Part shown: piece after piece, positions 42,543 through 49,484 of the stretch
Layout of the letters: every line of letters begins with the position of its first letter
Numbering within the stretch: position 1 is the first letter of the stretch
Origin: CBDHCC01 sp965219235
GTDB lineage: Bacteria > Pseudomonadota > Alphaproteobacteria > Sphingomonadales > Sphingomonadaceae
Length of the DNA stretch: 64,000 nt
Assembly: GCA_965219235.1 (NCBI GenBank)
Contig: OZ244721.1
Span: forward strand, 744,001 to 808,000
Direction: 5' to 3'
Notes under the pieces: model-generated
Database searches by the model: none
What the model was told of the DNA's origin: nothing
Seen by the model: only the letters and a program-made list of their open reading frames with translations
Position numbers and translations under genes: made by a program

Positions 42543-43153
42543 TCGCCATCGACGTGGCGGTGCGACGGGGCGAGCGGCTGGTGACGCTGACGGTGCGGAC
42601 GGACGGTCCCCTCCTGTCGCTCGTCGGTCCGTCGGGCGTGGGCAAGACGACCATCCTCCACGTGGTGGCCGGTCTGGTGAGGCCGGAGCGCGGGCGGATC
42701 GAGGTCGGCGGCCGGGTGCTGTTCGATGCGGAACGGGACCTCGACGTGCCCGCGTTCGCCCGCGGGCTCGGCGTCGCCTTCCAGAACGCCCGCCTGCTGC
42801 CCCACCGCTCCGTCGAGGCGAACCTGCGCTATGGCGAGCGGCGGCAGGGGCCGGAGGTGGCCGGGTTCGACGAGCTTGTGGACGCGCTCGACCTCCGCCC
42901 GCTCCTCGGCCGCCTCCCCCGCGAACTGTCAGGGGGCGAGGCGAAGCGAGTGGCGGTCGCCCGCTCCTTTCTGTCGCGGCCCCACGCGCTACTGCTGGAC
43001 GAGCCTCTGGCCGCTTTGGACGCGGCCCGCGCCGAGGCGGTGCTGCGCCTGATCGAACGGGCGAGGGACGCGGGGCTGCCGGTGCTGCACGTCAGCCACG
43101 ACTGGACGGAGGTGGCGCGGCTGGGTGGGGATGTGGTGGAGATGCGGGGGTGA
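42539..43153 (+). CDS. modC: molybdate ABC transporter ATPase, short form
   Basis: A 204-residue ABC ATPase. Walker A GPSGVGKTT is near 33-41, the signature LSGGEAKRVAVARS near 132-145, Walker B ALLLDEPLAALD near 152-163 and the H-loop HVSHDWTE near 185. It stops right after the ATPase core, whereas typical ModC proteins are about 350 residues with a C-terminal molybdate-binding MOP/TOBE domain. It probably lacks that regulatory sensor rather than being broken, as the core is complete. GTG start at 42539. Confidence 0.92.
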   Translation: MIAIDVAVRRGERLVTLTVRTDGPLLSLVGPSGVGKTTILHVVAGLVRPERGRIEVGGRVLFDAERDLDVPAFARGLGVAFQNARLLPHRSVEANLRYGERRQGPEVAGFDELVDALDLRPLLGRLPRELSGGEAKRVAVARSFLSRPHALLLDEPLAALDAARAEAVLRLIERARDAGLPVLHVSHDWTEVARLGGDVVEMRG

Positions 43154-43170
43154 CGATCCGGCCCCACACC

Positions 43171-43285
43171 GTCATCCCCGCGAAAGCGGGGATCCAGCCT
43201 CCGCGTTGTCCACTTGGTCCAAGCTGGAGAGTGAAGCGCCAGCCCCATCCAACGGAGCGTGGATCCCCGCTTTCGCGGGGATGAC
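43171..43285. repeat. interspersed inverted repeat with perfect 25-bp arms
   Basis: Arms 43171-43195 and 43261-43285 are exact reverse complements; each arm begins or ends with GTCATCCCCGCG/CGCGGGGATGAC and is also an internal hairpin around GAAA/TTTC. The spacer is 65 bp. It is related to the element at 9533. It lies between modC and the toxin-antitoxin operon. Confidence 0.85.
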
Positions 43286-43382
43286 GGGTGGGGCCGATGA
43301 TAAGGGGGGCGCGGTCGACATATCCCACCCTCACTTCACCGTCACCCGCTTCGACCTGCGCTTGACAGCCGAGTCGGCAATC

Positions 43383-43410
43383 ACGACATGTGTCGTTTTC
43401 TGGACGACAC
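43383..43410 (+). promoter_or_regulatory. candidate autoregulatory operator of the DUF2384/RES operon
   Basis: Three copies of the half-site ACGACA/TGTCGT are packed here: ACGACA at 43383-43388 and TGTCGT at 43391-43396 form a 14-bp palindrome, and ACGACAC at 43404-43410 makes a second inverted pair with GTGTCGT. A TTGACA -35-like hexamer is at 43362-43367. The antitoxin ATG is at 43420. Antitoxins of this class usually repress their own promoter. Confidence 0.6.
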
Positions 43411-43419
43411 GAGGCAGCG

Positions 43420-43893
43420 ATGGTGGCGACCCCAATGACCGCGGATGTAGAGCTTGACCGGGTGGCAGACCTGCTGGGCGGGCGCACGTCGTTCGATGAC
43501 CCGTTCTCCACCGTGTTGGAAGCGCACATGGCCATCCAGGAGGGCTTCCCGTCCAAGTCGCTCGCCGCTTTCATAAAGGCGCTCCCAAGCCTCGGACGCG
43601 AAGACGTCATCGGCAAGGTGGTGGGTGTCAGCAAGCGCACGTCGCAGCGGCGAGCGAAGGCGGGCCACACCGATCGGCTGAGCCGCGAGCAGAGCGGTCG
43701 CCTCTACCGGACGGCCGAGATCGTCGCGAAAGCCGTCGAGGTGCTGGGCTCCACCCAGGCCGCCGAGCGCTTCCTTGAGGAGCCGGCGCTCGCGCTCGAC
43801 AACATGGCGCCCATCGACCTGCTCTCCACCCCTGCGGGCGCGGAGCTCGTCGACCGGCACCTCACTCGCATCGACTTCGGCGTCTACACATGA
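43420..43893 (+). CDS. antitoxin of the Xre/MbcA/ParS (DUF2384) type
   Basis: A 157-residue antitoxin. The middle, LGREDVIGKVVGVSKRTSQR, is the Xre-like DNA-binding part, and the C-terminal AEIVAKAVEVLGSTQAAERF with PAGAELVDRHLTRIDFGVY is the DUF2384 domain that caps the toxin active site. Start ATG 43420 has GAGG 5 nt upstream. Its stop overlaps the RES toxin start (ATGA). Confidence 0.92.
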   Translation: MVATPMTADVELDRVADLLGGRTSFDDPFSTVLEAHMAIQEGFPSKSLAAFIKALPSLGREDVIGKVVGVSKRTSQRRAKAGHTDRLSREQSGRLYRTAEIVAKAVEVLGSTQAAERFLEEPALALDNMAPIDLLSTPAGAELVDRHLTRIDFGVYT

Positions 43894-44396
43894 CGTCACC
43901 AGCCGGCGCGTCGAAGGGTATCGGGCGCGTCGGCTGGCGGCTGGACCGTCTGCGGCACGCCGACGAGTGGGACAGCGGGGAAGGGGCGTTCCAGGTGGGC
44001 GGACGCTGGAACAGCGCCGGCGTGCGCGCGGTGTACGCCAGCGTCAACGCCGCCACGGCCATCTTGGAAGTGGCCGTCCACAAGGGTTTCGATGCGCTCG
44101 ACGTCGATCCCCACGTGCTCACCCGCTTCGTGATCGACGACGATGCCGCCATCCACGTTGTCGAGGCTGGTCAGGTGCCGAACCCCGCCTGGCTTCTGCC
44201 CGCAATCCCCTCAGCCGGGCAACAGAGGTTCGGCGACGGACTTCTCGCCGAGCACCCGTTCGTCGTCCTGCCGAGCGTCATGTCGCCCCATGACCGGAAT
44301 GTCGTCTTCGACCCCGATCGGGCGAAGGGCCTCTACGCCGTCCAGACACAGGATCGGTTCGCTCTCGACACGCGCCTGAACCGACCCGCACCCTGA
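43890..44396 (+). CDS. RES-domain toxin (NAD+ phosphorylase/glycohydrolase type)
   Basis: A 168-residue RES protein; characterised relatives (MbcT, ParT, Xre-RES toxins) deplete NAD+ or modify host proteins. The core GGRWNSAGVRAVYASVNAAT near 37-56 gives the conserved R39 and Y49, and E60 lies in AILEVAVH. The active-site set looks intact. It is cotranscribed with the DUF2384 antitoxin directly upstream. The gap 44397-44510 to convergent glmS holds nothing recognisable. Confidence 0.92.
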   Translation: MTSPAGASKGIGRVGWRLDRLRHADEWDSGEGAFQVGGRWNSAGVRAVYASVNAATAILEVAVHKGFDALDVDPHVLTRFVIDDDAAIHVVEAGQVPNPAWLLPAIPSAGQQRFGDGLLAEHPFVVLPSVMSPHDRNVVFDPDRAKGLYAVQTQDRFALDTRLNRPAP

Positions 44397-44510
44397 AGAC
44401 GGCTTGCCGCGCAGACGTCGTCGTCGCGGAACGTCGGAGGGTGAGAACTCGGCTGTCTTGGCGACGGAAAACGCTCTCCTACCTCGTGCAAGGAAGACGA
44501 CGGGAGTGCC

Positions 44511-46334
44511 TCACTCCACCGTCACGCTTTTCGCCAGATTGCGCGGCTGGTCCACGTCCGTGCCCTTCGCCACCGCGACATGGTAGGCGAGCAACTGCAC
44601 CGGGACGGCATAGACCAGCGGCGCGATCAGCGGGTGGACGGCGGGCATCTCCAGCGTCGCCATCAGGCCCTCGCCGGCGGCCGCCAGCCCCTGCGCGTCC
44701 GACAGCAGCACCACCTTGGCCCCTCGCGCCATCGCCTCGTGCATGTTGCTCACCGTCTTGTCGAACAGCGGGCCGGAGGGCGCGATGACGATCAGCGGCA
44801 CGTCCTCGTCAATGAGCGCGATCGGGCCGTGCTTCATCTCGCCCGACGCATAGCCCTCGGCATGGATGTAGCTGATCTCCTTCAATTTCAGTGCGCCCTC
44901 CAGCGCCAGCGGGTAGTCCGGCCCGCGCCCCAGATAGAGCACGTCGCGCGCGCCCGCGATCTCGCGCGCCACCGCCTCCACGTCGTCCTCGGTGGCGAGC
45001 GCCTGCACCATCGCTTCGGGCGCGTGCTCCAGCCGGGCGACCAGTTCGCGCTCGTCGGCGGCCGACAATGTGCCCTTGGCGCGGCCCAGATTGGCGGCCA
45101 GCGCGGCCATCACCGCCAGCTGGCAGGTGAACGCCTTGGTGGAGGCGACCCCGATCTCCGGTCCGGCGTGGGTGGGCAGCAGCAGGTCGACCTCGCGCGC
45201 CATGGTGCTGGTCGGCACGTTGATGATGCCGGCCGTCGTGACGCCGGCGGCCTTCATGTGGCGGAGCGCGGCCAGCGTGTCGGCGGTCTCGCCCGACTGG
45301 CTGATGACGACGCCCAGCATATCGGGCGTGAACACGGGGTCGCGGTAGCGATATTCGCTGGCGACATCGACCTCGACGGGCACGCGCGCCATCGCCTCGA
45401 TCCAGTATTTGCCGACCATGGCGACGTAGGATGAGGTGCCGCAGGCGACGATCGCCACCCGCTTGGTCGCGCCGAGGTCGAAGTCGGGAATGGGCAGGCC
45501 GACGCGGCCCTCCAGCGGGCGCAGGTAGGAGCCCAGCGTCTGGGCGACGACCACCGGCTGCTCGTGGATCTCCTTGGCCATGAAGTGGCGGTGATTGCCC
45601 TTCGAGATCAGCTGGCCGGTGGCGCCCGAGGCGACGACCGGGCGCTCGACGGGTCGGTTCTCAACGTCGAAGATGCGCACGGCATCGCGGGTCAGCACGC
45701 ACCAGTCGCCCTCCTCCAGATAGGCGATGCGGGTGGAGAGCGCGGCGAGCGCCAGGGCGTCGGAGCCCAGATAGTTCTCGCCCTCGCCATAGCCGACCGT
45801 CAGCGGGGCGCCGAGCCGGGCGCCGATCAACAGGTCGTCATGGCCACGGAACAGCACGGCGAGCGCGAAGGCGCCGTGCAGGCGCGGCAGGACGGCGGCG
45901 ACCGCCTCTTCAGGGCCGGCCCCGCCCTCCGCCTCGCGCGCGATCAGGTGGGCGACGACCTCCGTGTCGGTCTGCGACAGGAAGGTGCGGCCACAGGCGA
46001 TAAGCTCGTCGCGCAGCGGCTTGAAGTTCTCGATGATGCCGTTGTGGACGATGACCACGTCGCCCGCTCTGTGCGGGTGGGCGTTCGCCTCGGTGGGCGC
46101 GCCGTGGGTGGCCCAGCGGGTGTGGGCGATGCCGGTGTGGCCGGGCAGCGGATCGTCGGCGAGCACGGTGGCCAGGTTGGCGAGCTTCCCCTGCGCCCGC
46201 CGCCGCTCGATCCGGTCGTCGGCCAGCGTGGCGATGCCCGCGGAGTCATAGCCGCGATATTCCAGCCGCTTCAGCCCGTCGAACAGCCGCTCCGCGACGG
46301 GCGCCTGGCCGACGATGCCTACGATGCCGCACAT
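44511..46334 (-). CDS. glmS: glutamine--fructose-6-phosphate aminotransferase (isomerizing)
   Basis: Makes glucosamine-6-phosphate, the first step to UDP-GlcNAc. The 607-residue protein starts MCGIVGIVG, with Cys2 as the glutaminase nucleophile, followed by HTRWATHG near 72-79. Two SIS domains follow (SQSGETADTLAAL near 346-358; YLGRGPDYPLALEGALKLKE near 465-484). It ends in DQPRNLAKSVTVE, the usual GlmS C-terminus. glmU lies upstream on the same strand but is separated by a toxin-antitoxin pair. Confidence 0.97.
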   Translation of the reverse strand: MCGIVGIVGQAPVAERLFDGLKRLEYRGYDSAGIATLADDRIERRRAQGKLANLATVLADDPLPGHTGIAHTRWATHGAPTEANAHPHRAGDVVIVHNGIIENFKPLRDELIACGRTFLSQTDTEVVAHLIAREAEGGAGPEEAVAAVLPRLHGAFALAVLFRGHDDLLIGARLGAPLTVGYGEGENYLGSDALALAALSTRIAYLEEGDWCVLTRDAVRIFDVENRPVERPVVASGATGQLISKGNHRHFMAKEIHEQPVVVAQTLGSYLRPLEGRVGLPIPDFDLGATKRVAIVACGTSSYVAMVGKYWIEAMARVPVEVDVASEYRYRDPVFTPDMLGVVISQSGETADTLAALRHMKAAGVTTAGIINVPTSTMAREVDLLLPTHAGPEIGVASTKAFTCQLAVMAALAANLGRAKGTLSAADERELVARLEHAPEAMVQALATEDDVEAVAREIAGARDVLYLGRGPDYPLALEGALKLKEISYIHAEGYASGEMKHGPIALIDEDVPLIVIAPSGPLFDKTVSNMHEAMARGAKVVLLSDAQGLAAAGEGLMATLEMPAVHPLIAPLVYAVPVQLLAYHVAVAKGTDVDQPRNLAKSVTVE

Positions 46335-46347
46335 GGGTGGTGTTCCT

Positions 46348-46716
46348 TCAGAGGGTGTAGGGCACGCGGACGCCCGGCTGATCGGCCGGAAAGTCGCGGA
46401 TGTTGCGGGTGACGAGCATCCGCCCGTTCACCTGGGCGGAGGCCAGGATGATGGCGTCGGGCAGCTTGAGGCGGGGTGTCTGGCGGCGCAGATCGGCGGC
46501 GCGCTCGCTGATGGCGTGGTCGAGCTCGTCGATGTGGAAGTCGGCGAACAGCTGTTCGATCAGAGGGCGGGTGTCGTCGTCCACCTTCGACATGACTTCG
46601 ATCCAGGTGACGCGGCTGATGAACCGGCTTTGCGCCTCCTTCAACTCGGTCTTCGCCGCTTCGTGGCCGTTCAGGGAGTCGATCAGGATGTTGGTGTCGT
46701 AGGAGTAGGGGCTCAC
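46348..46716 (-). CDS. PIN-domain ribonuclease toxin (VapC-like)
   Basis: A 122-residue PIN nuclease. The four metal-binding acids are in place: D7 (YDTNILID), E40 (WIEV), D87 (LPDAIILASA) and D108 (NIRDFP). It starts with GTG at 46716, overlapping the antitoxin stop by 4 nt. Likely cleaves RNA when free. It sits between glmU and glmS. Confidence 0.9.
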   Translation of the reverse strand: MSPYSYDTNILIDSLNGHEAAKTELKEAQSRFISRVTWIEVMSKVDDDTRPLIEQLFADFHIDELDHAISERAADLRRQTPRLKLPDAIILASAQVNGRMLVTRNIRDFPADQPGVRVPYTL

Positions 46717-46970
46717 TCAGGGTCGTCCAGCGGCGTATCCCATTCCCGGTCCCACTCGGCGCGCAGCTTGCGCTGGAACTCGACGCCATCTCCGATATCG
46801 ATGCGGTCTTTCCAAAGGCCGAAGGCCGCGTCGATTCCTGATGTTTCGGACTTGGCGCGATAGACACTCACCGCCTGCCGGACCAGCGCGGCACGACTGG
46901 TGCCCTCTTGCTTCGCGCGCACGTCGAGCCAGCGGACGTCGTCTTCCGGGATGTCGAGGAGAGCCTTCAT
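46713..46970 (-). CDS. ribbon-helix-helix antitoxin of the PIN toxin
   Basis: An 85-residue protein. The N-terminal MKALLDIPEDDVRWLDVRAK and TSRAALVRQAVSVY form a ribbon-helix-helix DNA-binding fold; the C-terminal half, acidic and aromatic (EWDREWDTPL), would wrap the toxin. The ATG at 46970 is preferred over the longer frame from 47078, which overlaps glmU. An inverted repeat lies just upstream. Confidence 0.85.
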   Translation of the reverse strand: MKALLDIPEDDVRWLDVRAKQEGTSRAALVRQAVSVYRAKSETSGIDAAFGLWKDRIDIGDGVEFQRKLRAEWDREWDTPLDDPE

Positions 46971-46976
46971 GGAGCC

Positions 46977-46997
46977 TGATATATCACGCTGCGATAT
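46977..46997 (-). promoter_or_regulatory. candidate operator of the RHH/PIN operon
   Basis: TGATATATCA (46977-46986) is a perfect palindrome and overlaps a second pair, ATATC-N7-GATAT (46981-46997). It begins 7 bp upstream of the antitoxin ATG and reaches almost to the glmU stop. This AT-rich island in GC-rich DNA is a likely promoter/operator for autorepression. Confidence 0.5.
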
Positions 46998-47001
46998 TCC
47001 T

Positions 47002-48360
47002 TCAACACCCGGCTTTCTTGCGCCGCATCGCCTCGTGGAACCGCGCGGCCCAGCCGGGCTTCGCCGTCTGCTCGGCACGGACCACCCGCAGCTCGCCGTC
47101 GGCCACGTCGGTGGTCACCGCGCTGCCGGCCCCGACGATCGCATCCTCGCCGATCGCCACGGGAGCGACGAGGGCGCTGTTGGACCCGATGAAGGCGCGC
47201 GCGCCGATGACCGTGCGGTGCTTGAAATAGCCGTCGTAGTTGCAGGTGATCGTACCCGCGCCGATGTTGGCGCCCGCGCCGACCTCCGCGTCGCCGAGAT
47301 AGGTGAGGTGGTTGGCCTTGGCCCCCGCGCCCAGCCGCGCCTGCTTCACCTCGACGAAATTGCCCACCCGGCTGCCCGCCTCCAGCACCGCGCCGGGGCG
47401 CAGCCGGGCGTAGGGGCCGACGGAGCAGCCGGGGCCGACGGTGGCGCCCTCCAAGTGCGAGAAGGCGTGGATCGTCGCGCCGTCGGCCACGGTGACGCCG
47501 GGGCCGAAGACCACGTTCGGTCCGATGGTCACGTCGCGGCCGAGCACCGTGTCGTGGCTGAACCAGACGGTGTCGGGCGCCTGCAGGCTCGCCCCCTCCG
47601 CCAGGGCGGCGAGCCGCCGGCGCGCCTGCCAGCCCGCCTCCAGCGCGGCGAGTTCGGCGCGCGAGTTGACGCCGGCCACCTCCCAGGCCTCGCCCGTCGC
47701 CAGCGCCGTCGCGCGCCCGTCCGCCGCCGCCGCCTTGACGATATCGGGCAGGTAGTATTCGCCCGCCGCGTTGTCGTTGCCGATCGCCGCCAGCCAGCGC
47801 CACAGGTCGGCCCCGCGCGCCGCCACCAGCCCGGCGTTGCACAGGCGAACGGCGCGCTCCGCCTCGCTCGCATCCTTCCATTCCACGATTCGCTCGACCA
47901 AGCCGTCACGTGCGATCACCCGGCCGAAGCGCAGCGCGTCGGCGGGCTCGAAGGCCAACGCCACCAACCCGGGCGCGTCGTTAGCGTGCAGCCGGTCGAG
48001 CATCGCCGCCAGCGTCTCGCCCCGGATCAGCGGCCCGTCGCCGAACAGCACGATCACGTCGCCGTCATAGCCGGCCAGCGCCGCCTCCGCCTCGCGGGCA
48101 GCGTGGGCGGTGCCCAGCTGCTCGGCCTGCACCGCCAGCGCCACGTCGTGGCCGGCCACGCTCGCCTCGATCTGCCCGCGCCCTGCGCCCACCACCAGCA
48201 CGACCCGCTCCGCCCCTGCCCTCTCGAGCGTGCCGAGCAGGTGGTGGAGCATCGGTCGGCCGGCGATCGGGTGGAGCACCTTGTGCGTGTCGGACGCCAT
48301 GCGCGTGCCTTGTCCGGCGGCGAGCACGACTGCGGCGAAGGGCTGGGGCGCGGCGTTCAT
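47002..48360 (-). CDS. glmU: bifunctional N-acetylglucosamine-1-phosphate uridyltransferase / glucosamine-1-phosphate acetyltransferase
   Basis: Makes UDP-GlcNAc. The 452-residue protein has the pyrophosphorylase domain first (VVLAAGQGTRMASDTHKVLH near 11-30; E. coli has K where this has Q in AAGxGTRM), then the left-handed beta-helix with GPYARLRPGAVLEAGSRVGN and EVKQARLGAGAKANHLTYLG near 340-380, containing the acetyltransferase His. ATG at 48360 (MNAAPQPFAAVVLAAG). It is transcribed toward the toxin-antitoxin pair and glmS. Confidence 0.96.
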   Translation of the reverse strand: MNAAPQPFAAVVLAAGQGTRMASDTHKVLHPIAGRPMLHHLLGTLERAGAERVVLVVGAGRGQIEASVAGHDVALAVQAEQLGTAHAAREAEAALAGYDGDVIVLFGDGPLIRGETLAAMLDRLHANDAPGLVALAFEPADALRFGRVIARDGLVERIVEWKDASEAERAVRLCNAGLVAARGADLWRWLAAIGNDNAAGEYYLPDIVKAAAADGRATALATGEAWEVAGVNSRAELAALEAGWQARRRLAALAEGASLQAPDTVWFSHDTVLGRDVTIGPNVVFGPGVTVADGATIHAFSHLEGATVGPGCSVGPYARLRPGAVLEAGSRVGNFVEVKQARLGAGAKANHLTYLGDAEVGAGANIGAGTITCNYDGYFKHRTVIGARAFIGSNSALVAPVAIGEDAIVGAGSAVTTDVADGELRVVRAEQTAKPGWAARFHEAMRRKKAGC

Positions 48361-48534
48361 CGCGCGCGCCCTGCCACGCGCCACCTTTCTTTTCCAGTAA
48401 CGGCGGGAGGGCTGATCCCGTCCTCCCCACGGTCCGTGGCGGGAGGATTGTTCCTGGACGCGAGCGACACGGTGGCCCCGCGCCCGGCGACCGTCTAAGA
48501 AGGCCGTCATGCCCGCACCGCTTCGCGCCGCGCC

Positions 48535-49065
48535 GTGACCGCGCTCGACATCATCACGCTGCTCGTGGTCGGCGTCACCGCCGTGCGCGGGTTCGGCCGG
48601 GGGTTCACCGCCGAGGTTCTGTCGCTCCTCGGCTGGGTGCTGGCGGTCGTCAGCGTGCGTCTGTTCCACGCACCGGTCAGCGCGGCCATGGTGGGCACCG
48701 TCGGGACACCTGGCGGAGCGGCCGTGCTGGCCTTCGCGATCACCTTCGGCGTACCCTATATCGCGGGCAGGCTCATCGCGCGGTCGATCGGCGGGCGCAC
48801 GCGCTGGTCCGTGCTGGGGCCGGTCGACCGGCTGCTGGGGCTTGGCTTCGGCGCGCTGAAGGGCCTGATCATCACGGCCTTCGCCTTCCTGCTGGTCACG
48901 CTCGTCTACGACGTGATCTACACCCGCGCGGCGCCGCGCCCGGCCTGGATGACGGAGTCGCGCACCTATCCGCTGCTCGACGGCTCGGCGCGCGCGCTGA
49001 GCGACGTGATCGAGCGCCGCCGCAACGCCGGCCGGCCGGCCGAGCCGGTGGAGCCCGGCGGGTGA
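48535..49065 (+). CDS. cvpA: CvpA family membrane protein
   Basis: A 176-residue inner-membrane protein with four spans. MTALDIITLLVVGVTAVRGF near 1-20 and RGFTAEVLSLLGWVLAVVS near 22-40 are CvpA features. Proteobacterial CvpA is needed for colicin V production or bile resistance; no bacteriocin gene is near. GTG start at 48535. It begins a plus-strand run; its stop overlaps the NifU-like gene by 4 nt. Confidence 0.92.
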   Translation: MTALDIITLLVVGVTAVRGFGRGFTAEVLSLLGWVLAVVSVRLFHAPVSAAMVGTVGTPGGAAVLAFAITFGVPYIAGRLIARSIGGRTRWSVLGPVDRLLGLGFGALKGLIITAFAFLLVTLVYDVIYTRAAPRPAWMTESRTYPLLDGSARALSDVIERRRNAGRPAEPVEPGG

Positions 49066-49484
49066 GCGCGCTCTACAGCCGCGAGCTCCTGCGGCTGGGC
49101 ACGCGGCTCGCCGACCACCCGCCGCTCGACCCCCCCGACGGCCGCGCCACTCGCCGCTCGTCGGTCTGCGGCAGCGAAGTCGTCGCCAGCGTGCGGCTCG
49201 ATGGCCTCCGGATCGCCGCGCTGGGCCTCGACGCGCGGGCCTGCGCGCTCGGACAGGCGAGCGCGGCGGTGTTCGCCGGCGACGCGGCGGGGCTGACGGC
49301 GCAGGACGTGGCCGCACGCCGCGACCATCTGGCCGCCTGGCTGACGGGCGTGCGCGAGGACGCGCCCGCCGGCTACGACGCGCTGGCGCCGGCCCGCGCT
49401 CACGCGGCGCGCCACCCCTCCATGCTGCTCGCCTACGATGCGACGCTCGCCGCGCTGGCGGAGGCGGGGGCGGGAGCGAGCTGA
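49062..49484 (+). CDS. NifU/IscU-like iron-sulfur scaffold protein
   Basis: A 140-residue protein of the NifU N-terminal family. SALYSRELLRLGTRLADHPP at the start and RRSSVCGSEVVASVRLDG near 31-48 supply the first ligand Cys; ARACALGQASAAVFAG near 58-73 supplies the second. The third usual Cys is not obvious, so cluster assembly may differ. It is the short form seen in alphaproteobacteria next to cvpA. GTG start overlaps cvpA. Confidence 0.85.
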   Translation: MSALYSRELLRLGTRLADHPPLDPPDGRATRRSSVCGSEVVASVRLDGLRIAALGLDARACALGQASAAVFAGDAAGLTAQDVAARRDHLAAWLTGVREDAPAGYDALAPARAHAARHPSMLLAYDATLAALAEAGAGAS

